64,000 bases of DNA. It comes from Neodiprion pinetum. Taxonomy: Eukaryota; Arthropoda; Insecta; Hymenoptera; Diprionidae. The position numbers and the translations under genes were made by a program. Every line of letters begins with the position of its first letter. The stretch's first letter is position 1. The notes beneath the pieces are model-generated. The model saw only the letters and a program-made list of their open reading frames with translations. It did not search any database and had not been told where the DNA came from. Positions 11,201 through 21,890 of this stretch are shown in pieces. The DNA is taken from positions 16,638,970-16,702,969 of the forward strand of contig NC_060237.1 in assembly GCF_021155775.2 (NCBI RefSeq). The letters run 5' to 3'.

Positions 11201-12197
11201 AAAGCGTAAGCAACCGAAATTGACGACCACGCTACTTTCCAAATAAAACTACGTTAATCGTTACTGCGTTTAAAACAGTATTTGGGATTAGGTTTAAAGT
11301 TAGTTAAAATTCACATGGTTCTTAAATTCCGGCAAACACCGTGGCTAAAAAATTACATAGATTTAAATGCCAATTTACGGAAAAAATCGAACTACGAATT
11401 CGAAAAAAACTTCTATAATCTAATGAATAACGCAGGTTTCGGTAAAACAATGGAAAATATTAGGAAATTCAGAGATGTTAGCTTGATTACAAAATGAGAT
11501 GGAAGATACGGGGCTAGAGCTGCTATTGCAAAACCAAATTTCCATAGCTGCACGATTTTTGATAAAGATATGATAATAGTTGAATCAAGTAAAACGACAG
11601 TCAAATTAAATAAGCAATTGTATGCAGGTTTCTCCATTCTAGATCTTTCGAAAACCTACATTTAGGATTTTCACTATAATTATGTTGAAACGAAATTTGG
11701 AAACCATTCAAAATTAATGTACACTGATACAGATAGTTTAATTTATCAATTTACTGTCCCTGACATGTACGAGTGTATAAAAGAGGACCTGCACAAATTC
11801 GACACGTCTGATTACCCACACGATAACGTCTATAGAACGCCTTCAGCAAATAAAAAAGTCCTCGGCTTAATGAAAGACAACAATAATGGAAAGATAATGT
11901 TTGAATTTGCTGGATTAAGAGCTAAATTATATTCATCTCGAGTGTTCGGAGATAAGAAAGATCAAAAACGGGCCAAGGATGTAAAAGGATCAGCACGAAA
12001 ACAATAACTTTTAACGATTATATGAAATGTGCTTCATATCATAAAAATGTAATAATAAATCTATATTTACTATTGAGTCAAAAGCATAAAGTTTATACTG
12101 TGGAACAGTAGAAGCTAGCACTGAGCTGGAATGACGACAAGCGGATCGTATTCGACGACACGACCGACACGCTTCCGTGGGGCTACAGGCCGCTATA
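8229..12197 (+). pseudogene. PolB: Polinton-2 DNA polymerase B, decayed
   Basis: Protein-primed family B polymerase. The order is CFVWSIAGALFP (about 8335), the zinc stretch (about 8740-8815), YVDLKC, the HNH module DHCHFTGKYRGAAHPGCN (about 9250-9305), exonuclease NNVSGYDSHF (about 9345), SSLEKLTSYLGD, a foldback insertion (9687-10696), LLADVF, DPSHYYTALGLSFDAML, palm motif A YFDVNNLYGAVMS (10980), motif B region NNAGFGKTMEN (11430) and motif C YTDTDS (11720). The end TLPWGYRP lies near 12185. Many frameshifts and stops are present (for example 8515, 9035, 9498, 10962, 11247, 11497, 11663 and 12005). About 35 residues seem lost at the foldback. The N-terminus lies beyond the LINE, outside the window. 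It is diverged from the Polinton-1 PolB. Confidence 0.9.
9687..10696. mobile_element. Foldback MITE in PolB
   Basis: Inverted arms about 9687-9905 and 10470-10696 begin GTCCAGTCAAATTACG and share CCCTAGTTTGGGGATTATG and ATATCGAGAACGGTTAG. The left arm lacks a 14-bp stretch (GCTGAAAATGGGTT) present in the right. The interior is AT-rich with homopolymers and no ORF. No clear target duplication is visible, and some PolB codons appear lost, so insertion or later deletion damaged the site. Confidence 0.8.
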
Positions 12198-12423
12198 GGC
12201 CATGTAATTAAACTGGAGCTCAAGTTATGAGATATGCTTTAGCGTTGTAATTACTGCATCGTAGCGTACAGGGTATGATTTGAAATTGTACAGTGATGTA
12301 TATAATATGTATGTATATTGTATATAGAGCGGTAACAAGGACGCGTATTTAATACATATAGGGTGTAAAATAAAAATATACTTATTACAAAAAAATAATA
12401 TCATTTATTCAATTTATAATGTT
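12198..12423. other. Gap between convergent PolB and integrase
   Basis: AT-rich spacer between two converging gene ends. It has no ORF of note and contains AATAAA-like words on both strands that could serve as poly(A) signals. Confidence 0.4.
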
Positions 12424-13202
12424 ACACGTCAGATTCATTTATCCAACTGTTGTTTGTAATGTCAAAACCTAACCATTTTACGTATAATTCTTTGCAACGC
12501 TTTTTGATAACCTTCTCCACAAGATAGATGTCCGGATGTTCAACATTAAGGAGCTCCTGTTCGTAGAAACCGCCAGCGACGAGTTGATTTCGATAGTCTG
12601 AGCTTATACATCATAGGATGGGTATTATCTACTTAGCTTATCGTGAATAGAGTGTAAACTTTCTCGAAGACGTTCTCGAATTTGCTGATTCGAACTTTGT
12701 CACCAGTTTTGAACTTCACCGGTTTGGTAAGTATCGCTCGAAGTTCTCCGTACGCTTGACGTAATATAATATTTGCATTTTCGTCTGCAACAGTGACATA
12801 CAACGGTTTCATTCGTATGGTTCGGTTTTTGGTGTTGTTATAAGCCGATGCCAAATCAGATAAAATATCGAGCCACTTGAAGCTTCCTAGCGTACTGAAT
12901 CGTTTCCACATTTTACGTTTCAGCGTACGATTAAAGCGTTCACAGATCGAAGCCCTCAAATTACTGTACGTGGAGTAAAGCTTGAGCATAGCGTGTCATA
13001 AGAGATTCAGATTTTGAGATGTAAAATACCGTTCCTCTGCCCACGTATAATTTTTTCGATACACGTCCTTGACCTAGCTCAGATTCCATCGCTTTTGTGA
13101 CATCATCCCCGGACTTGCTCTTAATCGGTACAGCCCACACATACTTTGAAAAAATATCAATGACTATGAGCATATACTTGTTGCGTTTGTTTTGTCCAGC
13201 GT

Positions 13203-14526
13203 ACACTGAAAAAAATTTCATTTGTTATAGTAACTAATAAAATTCAGTAAAACAGGTATCGTTAAAAAAGCTGTTTGAATATTGTTGGAATTACGAAAAA
13301 CGAGGTACACGTAACCATTTTGCGCTTTTGTTGATGCTTTTTTGGTAATTGCAACGCAAATTCAGTTTTTTTCGGTTTACTGTACTTTTTTAGTTAAATA
13401 AGGCTTTAGCATCAATTTACTATTGCACAAGCATTAAATTTTCGCAACAGTTACAAGAAAATATAGTAACAGTATCATAATGAGAAAGAATAGTAACAGC
13501 TACTAGACTTTCTGGTAACAGCTACAAAACTAATTGTCATTCTGTACCTAGAACTATATTTTTCGGTTGTGGTTAAAAATGAAAATATTTAAGGGGTTAG
13601 GCCACTATAGAATTTTTGAAAGATCGATATTTTTTTCATGGTCCCTTAGGACCTCAAAAATGCTGTCCCAAAAGATTATATCCGGAAAAATCTTTAAGTA
13701 CTCGGTTTTCGAATTTTAGTACAAGGCCGCCTGGTCTGCAGCGAGGTAGAGAGAAGATATTTTAGGGGACTAGAGCAGGTATACGGCAGATGTTATTGAA
13801 ATCATTCGTTTTCTGACTAGTCTAGACAAGTTTAAATTTGTCAAACGACTGTTTCAGTCAGTTAGGCACAGCCAAGCATTTGAGAAGAACGCTAGTCGAC
13901 AAACAATCGTTTCCTCGTTCTCATGTTACTTAAAACTTCAAACGCGTTTATCTCAAAACAGCATTTTTTAAAATGCATGCAAAATCACGGCCACAATTTT
14001 TATCCGATCGACTTCAAATCTTGACACAATCTTTGTAATTGCATTTCACACAGAAGTGCCTAAGGGTTTTTTGATTAGTTGAAAACTTTTCATTTTCTAA
14101 GCAATTTTATACGAAATTTTCCGAAAAAAATTAAGGTCTCAACTTCAAATGCGCACCATTTTTTTAAAAATCAATATTTTCAAAAAATCCTACGTCCTTC
14201 TCTAGATATTTAGATGTAAAATAACGAAATTTTTTTTATTTTGTTTAAGGTCCAAAAGTACGGATGTGATTTTGCATGCAGCGGAGTATAAAAAAAAACG
14301 TGCCACCGGAAACGAGCTGTGGACGGCCATCTTTTTGAAAGGATTAAAAAAGATTTTTTTTGATACTTGAAGACATGCATTTGATATACCTTTGATTACT
14401 TTTATGAATAAACTTTTCTTTTATATAGAAAAAAAATTGTTCAATATGCACATGATTTTATACCTGTTACTGTGGTAATATCCCTTAAGGATTGAGCGAT
14501 AACCGGAATAAAAATTTTTTCTCAAT
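13203..14526. mobile_element. Composite insertion inside the integrase gene
   Basis: It cuts the integrase between PYI and FFSVYAG. Both edges carry GTAC followed by an A/T-rich imperfect inverted end (ACTGAAAAAAATTTC left; complement ATTGAGAAAAAATTTT right). GTAC may be the target duplication. It has no coding capacity. Inside sits a second unit with TTAAGGG ends (13589-14488). Superfamily not recognised. Confidence 0.6.
13589..14488. mobile_element. TTAAGGG-ended MITE nested in the insertion
   Basis: Starts TTAAGGGGTTAGGCCAC and ends CCCTTAA (inverted). The interior contains phrases such as GCGTTTATCTCAAAACAG that resemble the MITE at 35110-36019 (CATTTATCTCGAAACGAC). The inverted similarity beyond the first seven bases is weak. 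Confidence 0.45.
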
Positions 14527-15470
14527 GTACGGCATCATATCAGCAAGATCTGCCTGCCAGGTCTCGTCGTTACCGCGCACGTCTACACGTCGACGCGGGT
14601 AATTCCAGCGTGCAGGCTTATGCAATTCCGTCACCAGCGCTAGCTTTTCCTAGTTCATATTCCAATGCTTTTAGTCTGGCGTCCAATTTGGAAATGATTT
14701 CTGCGTTTCGAATCGAAAGGACTTTGCCTGCTCTGAAATCTTCGTAGAAAGTATCGAAAGCTTTAATCATTTGATCGAGGTTGTCGATTTGTTTCTGCAG
14801 CAAGTTGAATTTCGTCTTAAGATTTTTAAAGTTACATTGTTTGGCTCTACGGGATCTGCGAAATTGCACAGTCTTTTGTTCTGTATATCGTAATGCCCGT
14901 CCGCTGTTATTTGAAACCTGACGCCTTTGCCTGATGTAGGAATATTGAGCAGCTCTGCAATTAGATGCTTGAATTTGGCGTTCTGAGCGTTTCGGATAGG
15001 CTCGCTGGCTATAGTATTTTCTGTGAGCATTTGTTGCGAGAAGGATATGTCGTTGCGGGTAACGTGAGCGCTGTTGGGATTTTTTTAAACAGCAACTCCA
15101 GTAGTCCCTGAGTTTTCAGATAGAACGTACGGCCTAGATGCGAATGAAACCGCGCTCGAAGCTTATCTGTGAGTCACCAACCATCAGCCCGGCAGTAGAA
15201 AGGCTCCGTACCCTGTACACGGTATCCAACTCGTGCTGTCTTTGTTTATCGTTGAGCATCTCAAGATATTCATTTTCTCATCTCACCGACGACTCTAATA
15301 GTTTGATCCTCTTCCTCTGCAGTTGCAAAAGAATCCTCTCGCGCTCGGATTCCATTTCATTCTTCGGCTCATCCTTCGTTTCAGTTTTGATTTCTTCCTT
15401 TGTCTCTTCCTTGATAGGTTTCGAGCCTCGAGAAACATTGACTAATTCCTGCAGCGGGATTACCACAGGT

Positions 15471-15992
15471 TTAACCCTTATGTGCGCACCCGGGGTACCC
15501 GGGTACCCACCTCCAGTTTCAATTACTGTTTAAGTTCAGATGTGAGCAGAATCATTATAAATCGATTTACTTAATTGAGTAAACATAATCAAAAAGTAAT
15601 TAAGCTATATTTACATTTAAAAGTAGCGTGTAGTTGCCACAAAGAGAGATTGAAGGAGGGAATCTCGAGTGCTCCACAGTCAACTATTGGCTTTATCGAG
15701 CAGCAGATATTCCAATTAACATTAACATTGATTTACAGATGAATATATCAAATCACATATAAAATTTTTCTCTAGTGGGTACTCGGGTACCCTGGGTGCC
15801 CCCTAGGACTAACCGTACTTCAAGTTAATTTTTTTATTGCAAAAAATTTTTTTCTTGAAATATAGCTATGGGAATCTCTTCGTAAAGAGTTAAATTTCAT
15901 AGATCCGGAGGCTCAGATCGAAAAAAAAAATTTTCAAATTTACAAGCAAGGATGTGACGAGGTGAGTACCCGGGTGCGCACATAAAGGTTAA
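15471..15992. mobile_element. TTAA-flanked piggyBac-like MITE
   Basis: 514 bp between TTAA duplications (15471-15474, 15989-15992). Inverted ends read CCCTTATGTGCGCACCCGGG and, complemented, CCTTTATGTGCGCACCCGGG. A partial subterminal repeat GGGTACTCGGGTACCC occurs at 15778. Excising it restores the accessory-protein frame exactly (VKDVF to KPVVIPL). TTAA targeting and C-rich ends fit piggyBac. No transposase. Confidence 0.8.
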
Positions 15993-16044
15993 AGACATCC
16001 TTCACTGTTTCCTGCAGCGACTCTTTTCCCGTCTTAAGGTGTTG

Positions 16045-16285
16045 CAACTAATGCAGCTACGACCAAGGGTGAAGGAGTAGAAAATGAATACACAAAATGA
16101 ATTTGATTTGGGTTTATTCAAGGTGCCATAGAAATCGAACTATATACAGAGTTGTTGTGGTACAAGAGTAACTGACGACACTCATATCACGACTGACCTA
16201 ATTCCTCAGCTCATTCTTACACCTCTATAACACACTCACACACATACATGCATACATTATACAAAGCATAATATCGCTTGTAACA
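16045..16285. other. Unassigned insertion or scrambled stretch in accessory gene
   Basis: About 240 bp between KHRIL and LKTGKES of the accessory protein do not continue its coding sequence. They include a CATACATGCATACATT stretch. I cannot assign the element. Confidence 0.35.
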
Positions 16286-16655
16286 TGAGGATTCTATGCT
16301 TACGACGAATTTCATTACTCGCTTGAGCAATATGACGCAAGACTTCATTTTTGCCATAATTAGCTCTGCAACGCTACTGATTCGTTTCCTTCGATGATCG
16401 TCTATTTTATTCCTTTGTCATGTTTATGAAATTGTCAAATCCCTTCATATACCGACCATGATTGAGCTCTATCCTTATCGATCACTACGAACCTATATTT
16501 GCCACCGTGCCAGCATGCCGTACACAAGTCTTTAAAACTGTGTATCCCTGCTAAAAAAATCCGACAGAAATTGTCGGATTTGTATCGGATTCGACACAGA
16601 TCAGACACAATTTCCGAAGTGATCCGGACAGCGCTAGACAAGGATAGAAGATCGT

Positions 16656-16663
16656 GTACGGAT
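16656..16663 (+). repeat. 8-bp target duplication of the P element, left
   Basis: GTACGGAT, identical to 21506-21513. Confidence 0.93.
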
Positions 16664-16692
16664 CACTGATATATATATACACTGGATTGGAT
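16664..16692 (+). repeat. P element left terminal inverted repeat
   Basis: 29 bp, beginning CACTGATATATATATA and ending GGATTGGAT. Identical in reverse complement to 21477-21505. Confidence 0.93.
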
Positions 16693-16839
16693 TAAGCGTG
16701 GTGCCGTCACGCCAATTAAACGGTAGCCATTTTGTACAGATTTTTGTCACTTCAGATATATATAAATATATACGTGATATATGTATGTGTGTTTAATCGA
16801 TTGTGATGGAAAATTACAGTAACAATTATTGAGTTAACA

Positions 16840-19800
16840 ATGAGTACCTGCGTTTTTTGCAAAACAAAGCAATCAAAATATTGTGGGCGATCATTTCACA
16901 AGTGAGTATACAACGCTGAAGCGTTCTGCAAATGATAACTTGCAGAGGTTATGTCAGCATACGAAGTATTTACTAATTATATTTAACGAGTATTATAACG
17001 TACGAATCGTGTCAGTAAAAATTCACAATATTTGAATTATGAACCGATCTTATTATAATTGAAATTGAAAACTCGGGTATTATTGACTCAGGGATTAAAT
17101 TATAATTCGATGTGTAGATTTCCCGTGAAAGATGTGTTCCGCCTTCAGCAGTGGTTAAAAGAAATGAAGAGGAAGGACTGGAAGCCAAACCGAAATAGCA
17201 CATTGTGTTCAGCTCATTTTACAAATGACTGCTTTGATAGGACAGGATTCCTAATTACATTGAAAAAGAACAGTGTACCAGCTATATTTGACAACCCAAA
17301 ATCAGAGTGTTCATCTTGTCACCGATTAAGGGAATATGGACGTGGCTATTCATTCTTCAAGTAAGTACCGTTACTAAATGCAACATAACGTGTGAATTAA
17401 TGAATTTAAACTTTGCTTGTTATGTAGGTTCCCATTGGACGAACCTGATATTATGAAGCAGTGGATCGCAAATATAAACATTGGACCGTGGTCTCCATCA
17501 AGTGATAGCTTTCTGTGTTCCGACCACTTTGAACCCTCTTGCTTTCAGAAGAAAAGCAAAAATTGTATAACTTTACGAAAAGGCAGTATCCCAACGTTAT
17601 TTGGTAAGATCTGAAACTATTAATCCCTTTTAGGTCAGAGAAAACTCAGTGTGCATAAAGACACGTTGATGTGATGCACTATTGCGTCAATGCCGTCGAA
17701 GCGGTTAATTACCTACAGATTATAAAGTGCTCTGTTACAAAAAAATCGTGTGTGACACATTTCTGTGTATTTCCATTGTCGTTATTTATTAGTAACTTAT
17801 CTGTAGGTGAAAACTTGCAGCAGACCGAATTTCAGAATGAATCCGATCGGCCCACCACAGTGAATGTAACCAAATTACATGATCTTGATGAGCCATTGTC
17901 TACCACAGTAAATACAACCGAAGTACATGATGTTAATAAGCTATTGATTTCAGGTAATTGTATTATTCTGAAATGTTGTTAGGTTTACCGATGTCTTTTG
18001 TCTTCTGTTCAGTAAAATTGAATCCAAGATTTTATTGTCTCCGTAGATGTAACAGACCAGAATGCCAATGCCATTGTCTCCGTAGATGTAACAGAGCAAA
18101 ACGCCAACGCCATAGAAACTGATAGTGATCGTCTCAGTTTGAGTACTAACCTCCTCAGCTCAAGTAATAGTATGTGAAAATATTACTTAGTATACCACTT
18201 GTTACAGAACTATGGAGGAAATACGAATCTTAATTCAATTCAAAAATTATTTTTAGATGACTCTAGGGATAACCTGAGTACTAAGTTGACACCAACAAGC
18301 GTATGCATTGGTACGCCGAGAAGTTCGAAGGCAGTCTCACATGATCATCGCTACACACATAGTCCGAGGACCACTATAAAGAAACTGTTTCAAACCAGGG
18401 CCATTCTGCATGTGAAAAAAAAACTTATAAAAGCACAAAGAGAATACATAGGTCGCTTAAAAAGACGAGTAACATCTTTGCAAGATATCATTACCGAACT
18501 TCGAAATGAAAGGTTGGTATCTGAAAATGCATTGAGTTCCTTGGAATCAATACCGGACGAAGGTGTTTCGGAACTAATTGAACGTGCTGCTAAAAATGGT
18601 AAAGCACGTATTACAAGAAAAAAGTATCCGCCTGCACTTCGTTCTTTTGCTTTGACACTCCATTTCTATTCGGCAAAAGCTTATAATTTTGTGAGAAATA
18701 AATTTAATTTAGCTCTGCCTGATCCTCGTGTGTTACGATACTGGTATCAAAGCATTGACTGTGAACCTGGCTTTACGGCAGAAAGTTTTGCTACTTTAAA
18801 AACAAGAGTAGAGAGTGAAAGAACTAATAACAAAGACGTATTCTGTGGTCTGATACTCGATGAAATGGGAATAAAAAAAGGAATTCAGCGAAACAGAGAT
18901 GGGACTATTAGAGGTCATGTTAATTTTGGTACTACTTTGGAGTCCAATGTTAATCTGATAAAAGAAGCCAAAAATGTCCTTGTTTTGTTGGTAGTTGCTA
19001 TTAATAATCGTTGGAAATTACCAATTGGATATTTTCTCCTGAATGGTATCGGATCTGAAGCATTGTACACTTTGGTCACTGATGCATTGATAAAATTGCA
19101 TGAAATTAACGTTCACGTTGTATCCCTAACTTTTGATGGGCCTAGTGAACACTTTGCCTTGGTGCGATTGTTAGGTGCTAATTTCAAAATGTCTGATCCG
19201 CAGCCTTCCTTTCCACACCCCATAACTGAACATCGGATACACGTAATTTTTGACGCTTGTCATATGCTTAAGTTGATCAGAAATTGCTTGGGTGACTTTA
19301 AAATTCTATACGATGAAGCTGGGAATAAAATCGAGTGGAGATTTATCGCAGAGCTTGCGCATTTACAAGAGATTGAGGGCTTGAGAGCAGGTAACAAATT
19401 GCGACTCAGTCATATACAGTACTCTAAAATGAAAATGAAAGTAAGATTAGCTGCTCAAACGTTAAGTCAAAGTGTAGCTGATTCTTTGGAATTTTGTTTA
19501 CATCTCGGGTTACCCGAATTTGAAGATTGTGAGGCTACTATACAGTTTATACGGTGTGTGGACATACTGTTCGACTTTTTGAACTCTAGACATCCTTTTG
19601 CCAAAGGCTATAAAGCTCCACTTAATAGAAGCAATGAACATTTATGGCGTCCACGAATTCTGGAAATTCTTTATTACATTTCAAAGGTGAGAGATCCAGA
19701 GGGTAAACTGATGCAGGATAGTCGGAGGAAAACAGGGTTTGTAGGAATGTATACAGCAGCTCATTCTGTTATTAATATCTTTGATACATATGTATCTCCC

Positions 19801-20729
19801 AAAGATGCACAGATAAACTACCTCCTCACTTACAAGCTTAGTCAGGACCATTTGGAACTTTTCTTCTGCGCAATTAGGGCATGTGGTCGTTGGTGCCCAA
19901 ATCCAACCTGCTCGCAGTTTGTATCGGCATATAAACGCTTATTGACCCGCCACGAGATCGAGGCTTCAAATGGTAATTCCGCATCTATGGATAATACTGG
20001 AATTCTAACAGTTTCTTCGGGTCATAAAAAAAAAAAAAAATTGTCGACCGGTACGATTCACGATTATACGATGAGATGGATGTCATAAGGATATGCAAAA
20101 AGTACGACTTACATGATAGTTTAGGGACTGATGAGAACATTGACGATAATTTTTTATATTCTCAGCATATGCTGCCGGAAAACTTGAGCGACTTCTCGGC
20201 AAATGCAATTTCATATACTTGCGGTTATGTGGTTAGGAAAATACTGAAGCGCCTAAAGTGTAATGATTGTCGATTGGCTCTCCTATATGATATAACCGGA
20301 GATACCAATCAAACTGTGTCCACAAGCTTAAAACTTCTGATCATTAAGAATAGGGGAGGCCTTGCCGTACCGAGCGAATCAGTGATCAACATTGCCTCTG
20401 TTGCTGAAAAAATGTTCAGGCATGCTGTAAATTGCAATCAAGGTCTCCCTCCAGTAGAGCCTCAGTTTCCAGGTATTTTGTGTTTGCAGATTTTAAAAAG
20501 TCTTTTACAGAATCCGTTGGAAAATGTAATATTTAGTGAGCTAGATGCTCACATTTTCGACGATGCGCCAGATGAGCTTTCTAATCACGTATATCAACTC
20601 ACAAAATCTGTCATCAAAGAGTATATCGAATTACGAATGTTTGCTTTAACCAAGATTGCTACTTTGCGACAAACAGGATTGAATATACGGCATTACACAA
20701 ATCGGCAACTCGTATGGGCCAATCAATAA
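16840..20729 (+). CDS. P element transposase, six exons, two THAP domains
   Basis: Exons by GT-AG sites and phase: 16840-16901, 17118-17360, 17428-17603, 17807-17953, 18047-18169, 18257-20729; about 1,070 residues. Exon 1 gives CVFCK ... SFHK, joined to FPVKDVF in exon 2: a C2CH THAP zinc finger for DNA binding. A second THAP (CSSCHRL ... FKFPLDE, CSDHF) spans exons 2-3. Exon 6 has a leucine-rich coiled coil (LIKAQREYIGRLKRR), the RNase-H-like core with acidic residues in LILDEMGIKKG and LTFDGPSEHF, the GTP-binding insertion (VIFDACHMLKLIRN) and DHLELFFCAIRACGRW. A run of 15 A (20026-20040) shifts the frame; one more A, or a -1 slip, joins it to VDRYDSRLYDEMDV and the C-terminal domain. The ATG at 16840 is chosen because it starts the first THAP. 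Confidence 0.9.
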
Positions 20730-20962
20730 CCATTTATATCCCCTGACGAGATCCAATATGTCACCTACACATTTGTACCTGATTTGCATGCTCAGATATG
20801 TACATCTTTTTTATTTTCTTTTGATTGTGCTTGTAACTTTTTCTTCATGTGAATGGATTGTAGATTGATACTACTAATTATATTACGGTTGTGGTTTATC
20901 GCACGCAACTCTATAAAAATCCCTTAACATTTGCAAGGAATGTTTTATTCTCCATATTTTTG

Positions 20963-20968
20963 AATAAA
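20963..20968 (+). terminator. Poly(A) signal of the P transposase gene
   Basis: AATAAA, 234 bases after the stop codon and still inside the element. Confidence 0.6.
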
Positions 20969-21476
20969 GTTTTTACTCACCCAATTCGATATAATTTAAT
21001 TCAAAACTTTTTTTACATGTCTTAAGCTCCACTTTGATGCCAATGGATGGTAAATGGATTCCCTAACGGTTGAATTAGTGTTATACAAATTTTTGAATAA
21101 TCCGTATGGAATTCAGCCCACCGTAGGATAAAGGACAATGGACGGATACTTTTCAGAATTGAGGACTTCTTTTGAACATAAAGAAAAATCACGCTTAAAT
21201 ACAAGTTTTTCGTCATATTATTTAATGATCTTTTACATCATATAATTGTAAATAATAATATACTTTCGAAAAAATGATTTGTTTTCCATTTAATGTATCA
21301 AACATTATTTTACTCGTCAAAAACTTTTTTGTGTGACGAATATATCGTTAGATTTAAATAGCATATATTACGCAGTTCAAATCTAGCGCGCATTCTGTGA
21401 CAACTTTCTGTACAAGATGGCGGAAATTCAATTGTTCAATTGGACGCACGAGCTTACACGTAGAGTATACGGTAAT

Positions 21477-21505
21477 ATCCAATCCAGTGTATATATATAT
21501 CAGTG
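21477..21505 (-). repeat. P element right terminal inverted repeat
   Basis: Reverse complement of 16664-16692 with no mismatch that I can see. Confidence 0.93.
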
Positions 21506-21513
21506 GTACGGAT
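21506..21513 (+). repeat. 8-bp target duplication of the P element, right
   Basis: GTACGGAT, identical to 16656-16663. Confidence 0.93.
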
Positions 21514-21584
21514 CCTAGTCGGGACTGTCGTGAACGAAGTCGGTACGCAGCTCGATGACCGAAATTTGTCAAAGTCCAAATTAT

Positions 21585-21890
21585 CGAGTCTGTCGGAACG
21601 TGTCCGGTTTCCATTCCCGCGTCCCGAATATTTTCAAGCTTTTAGTCCAGATCGTCGAGTTTGTCGGAACGTGTCTGGTTTCCATTCCCGCGTCTCGATT
21701 ATTTTCAAGTTTTTAGTCCAGATCGTCGAGTCCGTCGGAACGTGTCCAGTTTCTGTTTCCGCGTCTCGACAACTAAATTTTTTCATGTCCGAATTATCGA
21801 GTCTGTCGGAACGTGTCCGGTTTCTGTTTCCGCGTCTCGACGACTACATTTTTCCAAGTCCGAATTATCGAGTCTGTCGCAACGTATCAG
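21585..21890 (+). repeat. About 70-bp tandem repeat, 4-5 copies
   Basis: CGAGTCTGTCGGAACGTGTC-type units start near 21585, 21656, 21726, 21799 and 21869 (spacing 71, 70, 73, 70). The middle part of each unit varies between TTTCCATTCCCGCGTC and TTTCTGTTTCCGCGTC. They belong to the TA-flanked element. Confidence 0.85.

Larger units (their letters stand above)
12424..14620 (-). pseudogene. Polinton-2 retrovirus-like integrase, interrupted
   Basis: On the minus strand, 14620-14527 encodes the stretch HKPARWNYPRRRVDV ... WQADLADMMPYI. After the 13203-14526 insertion it resumes with NKYMLIVIDIFSKYVWAVP (rve core), YSNLRASICERFNRTLKRKM ... DLASAYNNTKNRTI, and ends in a chromodomain-like tail (EHPDIYLVEKVIKKRC, VKWLGFDI) with stop at 12424. 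The catalytic Asp of WQADL and IDIFSKY and the Glu of CERFNR are present. The zinc-binding N-terminus is missing; it abuts the accessory gene. Frameshifts occur near 12990 and 12630. In an intact element this enzyme inserts the linear genome with 6-bp duplications. It lies tail to tail with PolB. Confidence 0.88.
14618..16350 (-). pseudogene. Polinton-2 coiled-coil accessory protein, broken
   Basis: Read leftward: an IAQASNEIRRKHRIL start region (about 16340-16285), a disrupted stretch, LKTGKESLQETVKDVF, (TTAA MITE), VVIPLQELVNVSRG, an acidic/basic KEE-rich segment, LDTVYRVQSLSTAGLMVGD, LLELLFKK, NKRLCNFADPVEPNNVTL, and a final coiled coil (LQKQIDNLDQMIKAF ... LDARLKALEYELGK) ending at 14618. 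The pieces are in consistent order but in several frames. The NKRL-N-ADPV-TL phrase resembles a motif in phage tail-fibre-like proteins. I recall similar ORFs next to Polinton integrases in arthropods; the function is unknown to me. It may be structural. Confidence 0.55.
16664..21505 (+). mobile_element. P element, nearly intact, 4,842 bp
   Basis: Perfect 29-bp inverted repeats (starting CACTGATATATATATACACT) at 16664-16692 and 21477-21505 are flanked by an exact 8-bp duplication GTACGGAT (16656-16663, 21506-21513). Eight-base duplications and about 30-bp ends are diagnostic of P elements. Inside is one spliced transposase gene whose only visible defect is a frameshift at a 15-A run. Perfect TIRs and TSD argue for recent insertion. 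20730-21476 is AT-rich 3' sequence without another gene. Confidence 0.95.
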
